A stretch of DNA of 64,000 nucleotides from Mucilaginibacter tundrae (GCF_013408825.1 NZ_JACCBZ010000002.1:62001-126000); one strand, 5' to 3'. Shown: positions 1-9,707, counted from the first letter of the stretch. Notes: generated from the sequence alone by a model not told the origin. Numbers and translations are program-made.

Positions 1-114
1 AGTAATATAGCTGCAATTGCTCGCGCCTTAGAAATTCATCCAAGAGAACTTTTAGATTTCGATTTTGAGATTCCCAAAAACATCCCAATTCGTAAAGAGC
101 GAAAAAGCAAATAG
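1..114 (+). CDS. XRE-type helix-turn-helix regulator, 3' end only
   Basis: The window opens inside a reading frame that encodes 37 residues ending at a TAG. The visible tail starts SNIAAIARALEIHPRELLDF and ends in a Lys/Arg-rich stretch. The pattern 'A-x-A-L-x-(I/V)-x-P-x-x-L-(L/F)-x-F' is the usual last helix of Cro/C1-type (XRE) DNA-binding domains, so this is probably the end of a small XRE-family transcription factor. The rest lies outside the window. It converges on the TetR gene, with 11 bp between the stop codons. Targets cannot be inferred. Confidence 0.6.
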   Translation, partial: SNIAAIARALEIHPRELLDFDFEIPKNIPIRKERKSK

Positions 115-125
115 AGAATTTTTAA

Positions 126-737
126 TTATTGTGCTCCTATATATGCCCAGTGAACAATTTGTTCAATTGCAACAAGAATGCTTTGTCTTCCTTCCTCAGA
201 ATTAATATCCATATCAGTAAATGAACTGCCATTAAAGATAGTATGCAAAATAGTGTAATAAATCCCGCCAACCAATAAAGCTGCAATAGGCCGGAAGTTA
301 ACCTTACTTTCTTTAAAATGACTATCGGTCATTTCCAAAAATTTTTGCCCCATTGATTCTCTTGCATTGTGAATGCTCCGCATCATAGGACTATCGGCTG
401 AAAGTTCCCATAATATGAGCCTTTGCATCTCCTTTTGTGATACAAAGAAACTGAATTGGTTTTGAAGAATGGCAGTGATAATTTGTTCACTTCCTGTAAA
501 CTCCTTTTGCTCTAACATCGTTTTCATTTTTTCTGAAAACAATAACCAATAATCGTTTTCTACAATGTAAGCTTCTATTAAATGATTAAGCCCACCAAAA
601 TATCTATATATTAATTTTCTATCTACTTCAGCAACTTTTGCTATAGTGCTAATCTTTAAAGTCGAAAATCCATCTCTCTTTATAATCACCCCAACGGCGT
701 CGATCAATTTTCTTTTAGTTGCTTCTTTATCTTTCAT
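126..737 (-). CDS. TetR/AcrR-family transcriptional regulator
   Basis: A 203-residue protein with the TetR layout. The N-terminal three-helix DNA-binding domain covers about residues 8-55, with the conserved stretch TLKISTIAKVAEVDRKLIYR followed by YFGGLNHLIEAY. The helical ligand and dimerisation domain follows. Such proteins usually repress an adjacent transporter or enzyme and are released by a small ligand. No obvious partner gene touches it: an XRE gene converges from the left and 635 bp of non-coding DNA lies upstream. The ATG start gives a normal-length N-terminus. The ligand is unknown; the family assignment is firm. Confidence 0.85.
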   Translation of the reverse strand: MKDKEATKRKLIDAVGVIIKRDGFSTLKISTIAKVAEVDRKLIYRYFGGLNHLIEAYIVENDYWLLFSEKMKTMLEQKEFTGSEQIITAILQNQFSFFVSQKEMQRLILWELSADSPMMRSIHNARESMGQKFLEMTDSHFKESKVNFRPIAALLVGGIYYTILHTIFNGSSFTDMDINSEEGRQSILVAIEQIVHWAYIGAQ

Positions 738-1372
738 ATTTGTTATAGGGATAGGATTTCAACAATGTCAATTATTTACTTTGAGATATGTTTTTTGAGA
801 TAAATGATAAAATACCGAAACTACCCTGTTTACTTGTAGCTCTCTTTACTATTTAGCCTAAAGAATTAAAAACACTGATGAATACTGGCCGATTGTTGGT
901 TTGCATCGTTTTCTCAATACTTCAGTTTCATGAACAAAATGGATATTTGTTTATACAGTCAGCAGTCAGAATTATTATAGAAAAATTCAGCGAATTAATT
1001 CAAAAAACACTAAATGGACATCTTTTTACTCGCAAAACAGATTAATAAGGCACTATTAGGCAATTAGTGAAAGTTAAATTAATGGTTATATATGAAACAA
1101 TTAACTGGCAATGGCTATTTTCAGTGTATTAATGAAAGTATTAAATAGTTACCTCGACTTATTTTATATGCCTTATAAAAATGTTTCCACAACTGTACAC
1201 ATAGCGTAATCAAATTTTGCAAACTCAAAATGCTTGTTGTAAGTATGTGGAGGCGGCAGTATTATTTATGAATTATTTTAATACCAATTGGCACCATCAA
1301 AATCATATTACCCGGGTATGGAATTGATAAATACTTCGTTGATATCCGAACTAGAATTGTTTATAACAAAAA
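738..1372. other. Intergenic region with no gene recognised
   Basis: There is no credible reading frame on either strand across this AT-rich 635 bp. The only pattern noted is two copies of TTGAGATA about 15 bp apart (780-802), upstream of the TetR gene, which could be part of its control region. A short match to the mnmE attachment-like sequence at 775-788 is too weak to call. Confidence 0.5.
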
Positions 1373-2170
1373 TTAAACTTTGGTTGGTGCGGTTCCATAC
1401 TCTTTTTTAAATGCAAAAGAAAAATGAGAAAGGTCATTAAACCCTACATCCATATAAACATCAGATACTTTATGACCTTTCTCTTTGATCAGCACATACG
1501 CGTCCTTAAGGCGTTGTTTTTGTATCCAGCGGTTAGGTGAACTATTGAAAATGCGTTCAAAATCACGCTTGAAAGAAGCAAGGCTTCTACCTGACAGGTA
1601 AGCAAACTGACTAATATTAGCATTGAATTTATAATTCCTGTTCATAAATGTTTCCAGATCAATCTTGCCTGGATCGCTAAAATCGAAAAGCAAATTTTTT
1701 AATTCGGGATTGGTTTGTAAAAGTATCATTATAGCTTCGTTAACCTTAAGCTCAGTAAGCATATCATTTGAACATCCTGCCCCATCAATATAAGGGGATA
1801 ACGAATCAAAATATTTATTAAGCAGTTCATTCGGACGCAGCAGTAATAAATTTTCACCTTTATAACTACTATCCATATACAGTTTATGATTGATACTAAA
1901 CTGTTGCAAAGTTTCCTTATCCATCTGGACGGTAAGCGATTTAAATTCACCATCTGGTAGGCTAAGCTTAATGAATTTTGAGAGTTGATTTTTTCTGAAA
2001 AACCGAATATCTCCGGCGTTAAACTCATAAGTTTTATCACCAAGGTAAACTATTTGACTACCAGTAAGTATAATACTCAATACATGATCCCTTATAAGAC
2101 GTTCACCTTCTTTATTTATATTCGAAAAGCAGGAATATAAAATACGCGACTGTTCATTATTATTTTCCAA
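1373..2170 (-). CDS. AraC-family transcriptional regulator
   Basis: A 265-residue protein with a variable N-terminal sensing half and a C-terminal AraC/XylS domain with two helix-turn-helix units (about residues 165-262). The hallmark second-helix region reads VSDVYMDVGFNDLSHFSFAF followed by KKEYGTAPTK, the usual 'A-x-x-x-G-F-x-x-x-S-x-F-x-x-x-F-K' signature. The first helix-turn-helix contains FAYLSGRSLASFKRDFERIF. It lies 60 bp downstream of an SDR gene on the same strand, so the two probably share a transcript. The perfect 12-bp direct repeats upstream of the SDR are a plausible binding site for this protein. The inducer is unknown. Confidence 0.88.
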   Translation of the reverse strand: MENNNEQSRILYSCFSNINKEGERLIRDHVLSIILTGSQIVYLGDKTYEFNAGDIRFFRKNQLSKFIKLSLPDGEFKSLTVQMDKETLQQFSINHKLYMDSSYKGENLLLLRPNELLNKYFDSLSPYIDGAGCSNDMLTELKVNEAIMILLQTNPELKNLLFDFSDPGKIDLETFMNRNYKFNANISQFAYLSGRSLASFKRDFERIFNSSPNRWIQKQRLKDAYVLIKEKGHKVSDVYMDVGFNDLSHFSFAFKKEYGTAPTKV

Positions 2171-2230
2171 AGCAATATGATTAGAATTTAACGGTTATAC
2201 GGCAGTAAGCACGATTCTCTGTTTAAGCAC

Positions 2231-3106
2231 TTATTTTATATCAAATGACTGGCCATCGTGGAATTTAAAACCTTCAGTGGCCTCCTTATGATCGGTTGAC
2301 AGTGTGACAGATAGCCATTTGTCGTACTCTTCCTGCCTGTCAGCAAAGTATTGCTTTAGCATACCGGCGCTCTCACTGCCCAAAATTAAATGAACTGGTG
2401 GGTTGGGCTCATCAGCTAAGTCAATCATTACTTTAGCCGCCTTTTCCGGGTCGCCCAGAGGCGTATAATGATTTTTAATATAGTCGACCATGGAATCAAC
2501 TGTTTTATCATAACCTCCCACATGTTCTGCATAGGTCATGGATGCACCTCCCCAGTCGGTACGAAAACCTCCCGGCTCAATACTGGTAATATAAATACCG
2601 AGCGGAGCAACTTCTTTTGCCACGGCTTCGCTGAAGCCAGATAAACCAAATTTTGCTGCCATATATATGCTAAGTCCGGGATTACCAATTCGACCTCCTA
2701 TGGAGCTGATTTGCAGTATTCGGCCTGAACGTTGTTTACGCATGTACGGAAGTATCGCCCTGGTGATTGCTATAGGAGCGTAAAGATTCGTTTCCAGTTG
2801 GCTTTGCACCTGTTCTTCTGTAAATGCTTCAGTTGCACCTGTTACACCAAACCCTGCATTGTTCACCAATACATCAATCCTTCCGAAATGCTCAATGGTT
2901 CCCGAAATCGCTTTAATGATTTCTGCATTATCGGTTACATCCAACTTTAACGGCAGGATATGATCCTTATATTTTTCAACAAGATCATTTAATTCTTCAG
3001 GCTTTCTTGCTGTTGCTGCAACCTGCTCTCCCCTTGCTAATGCAGCTTCAGTGACGCTTCGTCCTAATCCTCTGGAACTTCCTGTAATAAACCAAACTTT
3101 TTTCAT
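2231..3106 (-). CDS. Short-chain dehydrogenase/reductase (SDR)
   Basis: A 291-residue classical SDR, a cytosolic NAD(P)-dependent oxidoreductase. The cofactor motif TGSSRGLGRS is near residue 8, the NNAG motif (VLVNNAGFG) follows, the catalytic serine is in ISSIGG and the YxxxK pair is in YMAAK. The extended C-terminus is usual for the subgroup often annotated as oxidoreductase or ketoreductase, and the substrate is not predictable. It is the first gene of a probable two-gene unit with the AraC regulator. Its upstream region has a -7-like TAACTTTG and a direct-repeat operator. Confidence 0.88.
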   Translation of the reverse strand: MKKVWFITGSSRGLGRSVTEAALARGEQVAATARKPEELNDLVEKYKDHILPLKLDVTDNAEIIKAISGTIEHFGRIDVLVNNAGFGVTGATEAFTEEQVQSQLETNLYAPIAITRAILPYMRKQRSGRILQISSIGGRIGNPGLSIYMAAKFGLSGFSEAVAKEVAPLGIYITSIEPGGFRTDWGGASMTYAEHVGGYDKTVDSMVDYIKNHYTPLGDPEKAAKVMIDLADEPNPPVHLILGSESAGMLKQYFADRQEEYDKWLSVTLSTDHKEATEGFKFHDGQSFDIK

Positions 3107-3126
3107 TTTTCTTTTATTTAGTTATA

Positions 3127-3193
3127 CAAAGTTAAGTGTGCCGGGCATTGCCCGCTTTATTAAAAAGCTCAATTTGCTTTGTTAAAAAGCTCA
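3127..3193 (-). promoter_or_regulatory. SDR/AraC promoter with paired 12-bp direct repeats
   Basis: On the minus strand a Bacteroidota-type -7 element TAACTTTG lies at 3127-3134, 21 bp upstream of the SDR start codon. Further upstream the + strand shows TTAAAAAGCTCA twice, at 3160-3171 and 3182-3193. The two copies are identical and begin 22 bp apart, two helical turns. Paired direct repeats at this spacing are typical for AraC-family activators, and the AraC gene is in the same transcription unit. The repeat is seen directly; the pairing with that AraC protein is inference. Confidence 0.55.
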
Positions 3194-3389
3194 CAAATCC
3201 TTTTAAAACAATCCAAACTCATTATTTTGCCTTAACTCTGTATTTGAGATTTTCATCTTATTTATCATTTGCAAAATTTATCCACTATAGTAACTTGATA
3301 AAATTATTCCATTTTAAAAACGATAATATCTTAGATTAAAAAAGCGGAGTGAAAATGTAGGATTTTAATAAAAGCATAACGTATAAGAT

Positions 3390-3418
3390 TAACGATAGGT
3401 GCTATATACCTATCGTTA
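3390..3418 (-). terminator. Hairpin downstream of the S41 protease gene
   Basis: A perfect 11-bp inverted repeat, TAACGATAGGT and ACCTATCGTTA, with a 7-nt loop. It begins 11 bp beyond the protease stop codon. A U-run is not obvious, so this may be a terminator or an RNA-stabilising stem. Confidence 0.5.
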
Positions 3419-3428
3419 TAACTATTGT

Positions 3429-6400
3429 TTATTTAATTTCTATGAGCATTTGCTTTATAGCTGCCTCCAGTTGTTGATCATGACCATTTAAAATCTGTTC
3501 ATAATCGTTTTGAATTTTTATATCTGGCTCCAGTTGGTGATTTTCCATTATGCTTGTCTCCCCGGCCCAGGATAGGCTGATCATTGGAAGCCCTATTTCA
3601 AGTGTTTCATCTATTTGCCGTTCCCAAAAAACGCCTGTTCCCGTTCCTGCTACAGGCATGCCGATTAACTTTCCTATCTTCAAACGCTTATATTCATATG
3701 GGAAATTAAATGCGTCTGAATAATTACCTTCGCTTACAAGTAAGCAAGTAGGTTTAGCAGATCCGTCTTCAGGGGAAGTGGGTTTGAGGATGTGACCCTG
3801 TGGTCTTCCGTGTAGGGTTACTTTTTCAGTAAATAAATCGATCAACTGCTCATGCAGGTTGCCACCAGCATTAAATCTCGTATCTATAATCAATGCTTTT
3901 TTTGTTGAATTCCTGCCTTCAACCTGATCTATAGTTAAACGGTAATTAGCCTCATCCATTCCTGCAATATGAACGTATCCAATTTTACCACCTGATAGGC
4001 TATCAGTTAAATGCTCCATTAAGTTTGTCCATCGCTTATACAAAAGAGAGTTTTCTTCATTTTTGTTTATCGGCCTTATACTTTCTTCAAAAGTGGCCTT
4101 TGTTTTGGGATCATGAAAATTAATTAACGTTTGTATTCTTTGCTGGTGATTTAGCAATTTTGCGGGATCGATTTCTGTCGTAAGCGAGGTTCCGTTGATT
4201 TCATCAATGATAAATCCTTTCTTCATTTTGGAATCAGCCAAATCAAATGGTCCTCCTGGTAGAACCTCCATTACTTTTAAGCCAGAACCTTCATATTTTT
4301 GATCAAATAGCAGGCCCAAAGTAGCGGTTTGATCACCGTTATCGAAACTTGGGTAATAACTGCCACCGGTATGTGAGGAGTTTAATTCACCTAATAATTC
4401 ACTGATCAGGACGTTAAAATCATAATTATTATTGATGTAGGGAAGAAATTTCCTGTAAAAATTACCATAATAAGTCCAATCCACGCCTTGAAGGTTAGGA
4501 TCAAAAAACCTTTTAGGTATTTCTTTAACAATATGTTCATATATATACGCCCGTTCCGCTTCACTATGAAGTTCCATAGTTGAATTGATATTGATTGCCG
4601 TCTTGTTGCCGGTTTCAGTGTCAATCTGAGAAAGATATCCATCTGTTTCCAAATACAATGTTTTTCCATCAGGGCTTATTTCAAGGGATCCGCTGCCTGC
4701 GTCGAGTTGGGTTAACTTTTTATTATCGTGGGTTCGGGGAGTGGTCATCCATAAATCGACGCGGTTATCATATCTGGCCAGATAATATAATTTCTCTCCG
4801 TCGGGTGACATTTTAAAATCGCCGATTTGCGCGGAGCTTAAACTTAGTCTCAGTGTTCTATCATCCAAATGATCAAAATCTAAAACTATTTGCTGTTTTT
4901 CATGGCTCAAACTATCATTTTTCGAAATCTTTTTAGAAACGTTAGCTAACGAGTCAATTTGTTTCATTTCGTCAAATAGCTTAAGGTCATTTTTACTAAG
5001 CAGGAAACGATCAAACTTGGCTTTATTCAAAAAGACGCCATATATATCGGTTTGCTTTGGACCTGTAGGAGAGCTTTTTAAACCAAGTTTGCCGGATTTA
5101 AAATAGATCATCTGCCCTCCCATTGTCCATTGTGGATTACTTATATTAAATCCACTGTGAGTAAGTTGCACCGGTTTACTGCCATCAGCATTTAAAAGGA
5201 CGACATTGTCACTGCTTTCAAGTCCCAGGGATGAGGCGATGAGAAGATGCTTACTGTCAGGAGACCAGCAAAAATCCTGATCGCCGTCCAAAAAGGAAAA
5301 TATATTACCTTCGGGTAATACAGTAACTGTCGAGCCATTATCAAGATTACGAACTTTTAAAATATTTCTTTCTTCCAGGTAGGCTATCTTTTTTCCGTCG
5401 GGCGAATATTTGCCCTCGAATTCATCCTTTGCCGATTCAATAACAGGAGTTTGTGAAATAATTGTTGCAGAAAAAAAATAAGGTTCGTTTTTCTTTACAA
5501 TTGATGCCTTATAAATATCCCAGGATTGCTCATGTTCAACTGAATAGAGCAAATCTCTCCCGTCCGGGCTAAATTGAAGCATCCCTTCCTGATAAGGAGT
5601 ATTAGTAATTCTTTTCGTACCCGCGCCATTGGTAGAAGACACATATATTTCCCCGCGGATTACATAAGCTATTTCTTTTCCATTAGGCGAAACCGCTATT
5701 TGGCCGGCACCATCCTTTACGGTAATATTTTTAACTTCATTATTATTAAAGTCAGCTGACAGTTCAATGTTAATTTTTCTAAGTGATTGCCCCTCCTGTA
5801 AAGTATACAATTCTCCACCCTGCGTAAAGGCAATCGTCCCCGTCTCTGATCTGGATAGATTCCGAACCGGATTCTTCTCAAAGAATGTTAGTTGTGTTAG
5901 CGCAGATGGGTTGACAATGTTTGATTTATATAAGTTTTGGTCTCCGTTTCGCTCGCTGAGGTAATAAAAATCATTTCCATTGCCCCAAACAGGTTCCCGG
6001 TCTTCTCCAGCATAATCGGATAACTTCTTATAAGCTTTGGTTTGAAGATCAAATAGCCATATGTCACGGGTAACTGCAGATTGATGGTGTTTGCGATAAG
6101 GATCTTCATAACCTTTTCGGTCCTGAAATAAAAACATTGTCCCTTCCTTGTTAAAATGGACATATTCCGTTCCGGCTGAATTGATCATAATATTACTACC
6201 TCCATTTATTGAAACACGAAATAGTTTGGTAAATAAAGAGGGACTGGGAAAACGAACGGACGTGTATATATCACCTGCTTCTGTTCCATAATATACCTGG
6301 CTGTTATCAGGCGAAAAGTCATAAGGAATGTCTTTTGCTGAATTGAAGGTAAGCCGCCGCGCTTCCCCACCGGAGGCAGGCATGATAAATACGTCGAAAT

Positions 6401-6659
6401 TTCCAAAACGGTCAGAAGCGAAAGCGATTTCTTTTCCGTCATGGCTCCAGACAGGATAGCCATTGTAGGCCCCATTTATAGTTAAAGGCGTAGCGTTTCC
6501 CCCAACTGATGAAACTTTATAAAGATTTCCTTTGAATTCAAATGCTATCCATTGGCCATCGGGAGATAAAGCAGGTTGCTGGATCCATAGCAAAGGGGTT
6601 GACTGGGCATAAAGGTTTTGTCCCCATAATATTGCGAAAAGAAAAAGAAGTTTTCTCAT
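3429..6659 (-). CDS. Tricorn-like S41 protease with beta-propeller domain
   Basis: A 1076-residue exported protein with signal peptide MRKLLFLFAILWGQNLYAQ. Residues from about 25 to 640 are TolB/WD40-like propeller blades, recognisable by repeated 'SPDGKxIA(F/Y)' motifs such as WSHDGKEIAFASDRFGN. A PDZ-like segment follows (about 760-840). The C-terminal S41 peptidase core contains KALIIDTRFNAGGN and the nucleophile region EGNYSDAFNFPY. The layout (propellers, PDZ, tail-specific-protease core) is that of Tricorn homologs, which degrade peptides, here probably in the periplasm. It appears monocistronic, with a hairpin after the stop. The physiological substrate is unknown. Confidence 0.88.
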   Translation of the reverse strand: MRKLLFLFAILWGQNLYAQSTPLLWIQQPALSPDGQWIAFEFKGNLYKVSSVGGNATPLTINGAYNGYPVWSHDGKEIAFASDRFGNFDVFIMPASGGEARRLTFNSAKDIPYDFSPDNSQVYYGTEAGDIYTSVRFPSPSLFTKLFRVSINGGSNIMINSAGTEYVHFNKEGTMFLFQDRKGYEDPYRKHHQSAVTRDIWLFDLQTKAYKKLSDYAGEDREPVWGNGNDFYYLSERNGDQNLYKSNIVNPSALTQLTFFEKNPVRNLSRSETGTIAFTQGGELYTLQEGQSLRKINIELSADFNNNEVKNITVKDGAGQIAVSPNGKEIAYVIRGEIYVSSTNGAGTKRITNTPYQEGMLQFSPDGRDLLYSVEHEQSWDIYKASIVKKNEPYFFSATIISQTPVIESAKDEFEGKYSPDGKKIAYLEERNILKVRNLDNGSTVTVLPEGNIFSFLDGDQDFCWSPDSKHLLIASSLGLESSDNVVLLNADGSKPVQLTHSGFNISNPQWTMGGQMIYFKSGKLGLKSSPTGPKQTDIYGVFLNKAKFDRFLLSKNDLKLFDEMKQIDSLANVSKKISKNDSLSHEKQQIVLDFDHLDDRTLRLSLSSAQIGDFKMSPDGEKLYYLARYDNRVDLWMTTPRTHDNKKLTQLDAGSGSLEISPDGKTLYLETDGYLSQIDTETGNKTAININSTMELHSEAERAYIYEHIVKEIPKRFFDPNLQGVDWTYYGNFYRKFLPYINNNYDFNVLISELLGELNSSHTGGSYYPSFDNGDQTATLGLLFDQKYEGSGLKVMEVLPGGPFDLADSKMKKGFIIDEINGTSLTTEIDPAKLLNHQQRIQTLINFHDPKTKATFEESIRPINKNEENSLLYKRWTNLMEHLTDSLSGGKIGYVHIAGMDEANYRLTIDQVEGRNSTKKALIIDTRFNAGGNLHEQLIDLFTEKVTLHGRPQGHILKPTSPEDGSAKPTCLLVSEGNYSDAFNFPYEYKRLKIGKLIGMPVAGTGTGVFWERQIDETLEIGLPMISLSWAGETSIMENHQLEPDIKIQNDYEQILNGHDQQLEAAIKQMLIEIK

Positions 6660-6882
6660 TTTAGTTATTTAATTTTTTGAATATGCTTGTATTTATTTTT
6701 TCTGATGACATACATCCTGGCTAGTCTTTGACAATATCACTGTTCAATTTTTATCATATAATCTTATAAGTAAACGGCACAGATTAGTATCAACAATAAT
6801 AATATCAAACGATGGCTGTGACACAGCCATTTAATACATACAGTCTTATGTTTATAAAAACTTCAACAATCAAATCGGGTGA

Positions 6883-7935
6883 TTATAATGTCACCTTCTT
6901 TTCACCTGCATCTATCCCCTTTATAAACTTAATTAAGCCGTTCATATAAGTTTGCTGATCATCATACATGGCTAAGTGGCTGCCATTAGGACAATACAGA
7001 AAGCTTCCATTGGGGAACTGAGTAGCCATCCACTTCATATGAGCAGGATCCATCGTATCATATTTTGCGCCGATAGTTAAGGTGGGAACTGAAATGCCAG
7101 GCAGGTCGGCTTTACGGTTCCAGTGAGCTAATTTACCTGCAATACCAAACTCGCTCGGCCCCTGCATCGTAACATATAGTGACTCATTTAATTTAGCAAA
7201 AGACCGGAGAAAGGGTTCGGGCCATCGGGTAAACGGAAAACGACATATATGCTTTTCATAATAATTGGGTATCAGCAACTTCAGATATTCGGGGTTTTGA
7301 TAATCGCCTTTAGCTTCAAGTTCTCTAATTCGTGCCAAAACTTTTGGGTCAAACTGTTTAGCGAGCACCTCATTGGCATATTTACCATAGTCCGGACAGC
7401 TTGACATCATATTCGAAATGATAAGCCCTTTTATATGCTGTTGGTACTTTATTGCATATTCCATTGCCAGTATGCCTCCCCAAGATTGCCCAAGCAGGTA
7501 AAAATTATTTTTATCTAACTTAAGAGCCTGCCTCACCTGCTCTAACTCATCTACATAGCGCGGCAGGCTCCACATGGCAGTGTCCTTTGGATTGTCAGAG
7601 TTACCGGTGCCTAACTGATCATAATAGATAAATTCAATGCCTTCAGCCGGTAAAAAGCTTTCCATACATTCAAAATATTCATGCGAAGCTCCAGGGCCAC
7701 CATTAAGCAGCAGCACTTTGATTTTAGGATTGTTTCCAATCTTTTTTGTCCAAATATTAAATTTCCCTTTTGGCGTATTAATAGAAACAACCTGGACCCC
7801 ACCATTTTGTACTTTCGTTGTGCTATCCTTTAAAAAGGCTTTAAGATCGATTCGCGCTGTTGACTGGCCCAACGGATTTTTACAAGCACTGAACCAGGTA
7901 ACTGCGAGCAGTGCGATAATTTTAATTTTATTCAC
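6883..7935 (-). CDS. Proline iminopeptidase-like alpha/beta hydrolase, probable lipoprotein
   Basis: A 350-residue S33-family alpha/beta hydrolase. The oxyanion motif reads NGGPGASHEY, where canonical iminopeptidases have HGGPG. The nucleophile elbow is GQSWGG, the acid is probably in GAKYDTMDP, and the histidine is in NGSHLAMYDD. The N-terminus is hydrophobic and ends in FSAC, a plausible but not ideal lipobox, so the protein may be lipid-anchored. Members release N-terminal residues, often proline, from peptides. The start has a long leader because its predicted promoter sits in the duplicated block at 8086-8208, which matches the promoter of the TonB receptor at 23.4 kb. That suggests co-regulation. 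Confidence 0.85.
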   Translation of the reverse strand: MNKIKIIALLAVTWFSACKNPLGQSTARIDLKAFLKDSTTKVQNGGVQVVSINTPKGKFNIWTKKIGNNPKIKVLLLNGGPGASHEYFECMESFLPAEGIEFIYYDQLGTGNSDNPKDTAMWSLPRYVDELEQVRQALKLDKNNFYLLGQSWGGILAMEYAIKYQQHIKGLIISNMMSSCPDYGKYANEVLAKQFDPKVLARIRELEAKGDYQNPEYLKLLIPNYYEKHICRFPFTRWPEPFLRSFAKLNESLYVTMQGPSEFGIAGKLAHWNRKADLPGISVPTLTIGAKYDTMDPAHMKWMATQFPNGSFLYCPNGSHLAMYDDQQTYMNGLIKFIKGIDAGEKKVTL

Positions 7936-8085
7936 TATAAATATATTTGCGTGTATACCTAATCATAGCAACATACAAAGGCGATAGTTGCCTTAAAATG
8001 CGATACTTGATTTTAAATTGTCTCTTTGATTGTAATAATACCATGAACTTTAACTGATTGTTCAATGCAGATTTATATATTTACC

Positions 8086-8208
8086 CTCATCTTTATCTGA
8101 CTGCACAAACATACCCCGAACTTATGTAATTGAAAGTTAAGCTAAGTTAAATAGAGTTAAATCGTATGGTCTATAAATGAGCTCCATTTTTAAAACACTT
8201 GTTGTATG
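8086..8208 (-). promoter_or_regulatory. Copy A of a duplicated ~125-bp regulatory cassette
   Basis: This block aligns nearly base for base, in inverted orientation, with 23177-23303. Key parts are a minus-strand -7 element TATGTTTG (8106-8113), a 19-bp spacer, and three AGTTAA half-sites (ending at 8140, 8150 and 8160) with an exact 10-bp period. A further conserved segment extends to an ATG at 8206 that corresponds to the kinase start codon in the other copy. Here the promoter points at the iminopeptidase-like gene starting at 7935. The far end overlaps the last codons of the GT39 gene. It is probably a response-regulator-controlled promoter that has been copied. Confidence 0.7.
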
Positions 8209-9707
8209 ACTTTCCTTTTATAAATGCTGTAATTGAACATACATGTTTCATAACGATAGTCCTTTGCAACCAGGCTATCAATATACAACCTAAGGTCAGC
8301 ATCGACATACTGTTTATATTCAGAAAACACAGGCACCAATATCATGTCGGGTTTGTTTTTCTTCATATCGTTATAAAATCTTTTTTTAGCGACCGCGGTT
8401 TGGGTGACATTAAAGTAGATGCTTGGTGATATTCTTTCGGAATATGCCTGTACCTGCGATCCATAACCAGCGACGAATATTTTTTGCGTAGCGTTAGTAT
8501 TTGCTTTTATCCAAAATCCGAGCTGCCTGCCGGCACTTTCATCGGGTAATACATATGGCTCGTGGCCATATTTTTCGTTTTTTTGATCTTCGCCTGTAAA
8601 TATTTTCTTAAAATTCACTAATGGTTCCAATAATTTTGGCAGGAAGCATACCCATGTTATCAACATGATTTGCCGCATTGACAAGTCATATGTTTTAATC
8701 AAGTGTGCAACAGCAAACGCGGCAATAAGCGATAAAGACGGTAACAGATCTTTCAGATCGACTCTCGCATAATTTCCGACGATATTAATCCCGATAAAAG
8801 CCAATATCGACCATAAGACCAGCCAGTCTACTTTTTTATTAATAAATAAGTAAATAAATATTAACGGGTAAAACAGTATAATTTCGGAATAGAAAAACAT
8901 GTTATAAAACTGCTCCATGCGCCATAAAAAGGTATGATCAGTAGTGCTTCCTGCTCCAAAATTATCAGCCAACATATACATATAGGTATCATGAAGATTT
9001 ATACCTGCATAAAATATTAATCCTATTAATAAAATTGCCCCCGAAATTAATCCAATGCAAAACGTAAGTGTATATTCTTTCTTTTTATATAGAGAAAGCC
9101 CCAATAAAATTAAAATGCCAAATCCGGCTGAAAGCCTAAAACTCAATCCAATCATTGCTAAAAGGCCACTAACGAAAAATCCCTTTTTACTTTTTGCACT
9201 TAAAAAAATGTAGAAGGCTATAATTGTAAACATCACATCGTAGGTTTCGGTATAAGAAGTGTATCTGCCGTCTGCACCGTGCCACATAATGGATAAACCA
9301 TAAAATGACATAGCTAATATTGCTGCATTAAGATCAGCTATTTTTAAAGCTATTCTATATATATAGTATATCCCAACTGCTTCACAGGCGGTCCCCAATA
9401 CTCTCGGAAACCAATAGTTTACGCCGAAAAATGTATCGGACAATCCAAAAAGCGCATAGAAAACGGGAGATTTATTATCCACCCCGCCAGTATAGGGAAC
9501 AAGTCCGTTTCTAAACCAGTTTCGACCTATATAGTGCCACATTGCTTCGTCCTGTGATAAAGCGAAGCCGTTGGTAAGTAAAGTTATAAATAACTGGATA
9601 AGCACTAATATTATGATGATATACAGCGGCCTTATCATACATTTATTAAAAGACTTTTTTATAAGGTTAATTACATGTGACTTAATCATTGGCGATGGTG
9701 TTGTCAT
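8190..9707 (-). CDS. GT39-type membrane glycosyltransferase
   Basis: A 505-residue polytopic membrane protein with about ten hydrophobic segments. The first large loop carries FALSQDEAMWHYIGRNWFRN, with the acidic 'D-E' pair expected of GT39/ArnT/PMT-type enzymes (GT-C fold), followed by GVDNKSPVFYALF. These enzymes use polyprenyl-phosphate sugars to modify lipids or proteins on the outer face of the cytoplasmic membrane. The soluble C-terminal tail is short. Acceptor and sugar cannot be predicted, and no other glycosylation genes are adjacent. The 3' end overlaps copy A of the duplicated regulatory block, so its last codons may have been created by that insertion. Confidence 0.8.
   Translation of the reverse strand: MTTPSPMIKSHVINLIKKSFNKCMIRPLYIIIILVLIQLFITLLTNGFALSQDEAMWHYIGRNWFRNGLVPYTGGVDNKSPVFYALFGLSDTFFGVNYWFPRVLGTACEAVGIYYIYRIALKIADLNAAILAMSFYGLSIMWHGADGRYTSYTETYDVMFTIIAFYIFLSAKSKKGFFVSGLLAMIGLSFRLSAGFGILILLGLSLYKKKEYTLTFCIGLISGAILLIGLIFYAGINLHDTYMYMLADNFGAGSTTDHTFLWRMEQFYNMFFYSEIILFYPLIFIYLFINKKVDWLVLWSILAFIGINIVGNYARVDLKDLLPSLSLIAAFAVAHLIKTYDLSMRQIMLITWVCFLPKLLEPLVNFKKIFTGEDQKNEKYGHEPYVLPDESAGRQLGFWIKANTNATQKIFVAGYGSQVQAYSERISPSIYFNVTQTAVAKKRFYNDMKKNKPDMILVPVFSEYKQYVDADLRLYIDSLVAKDYRYETCMFNYSIYKRKVIQQVF

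Noticed and set aside
775..788. TTACTTTgaGATA resembling the complement of the mnmE end
   Set aside because: Only about 11 of 18 positions agree and nothing else in the region looks like an element end.
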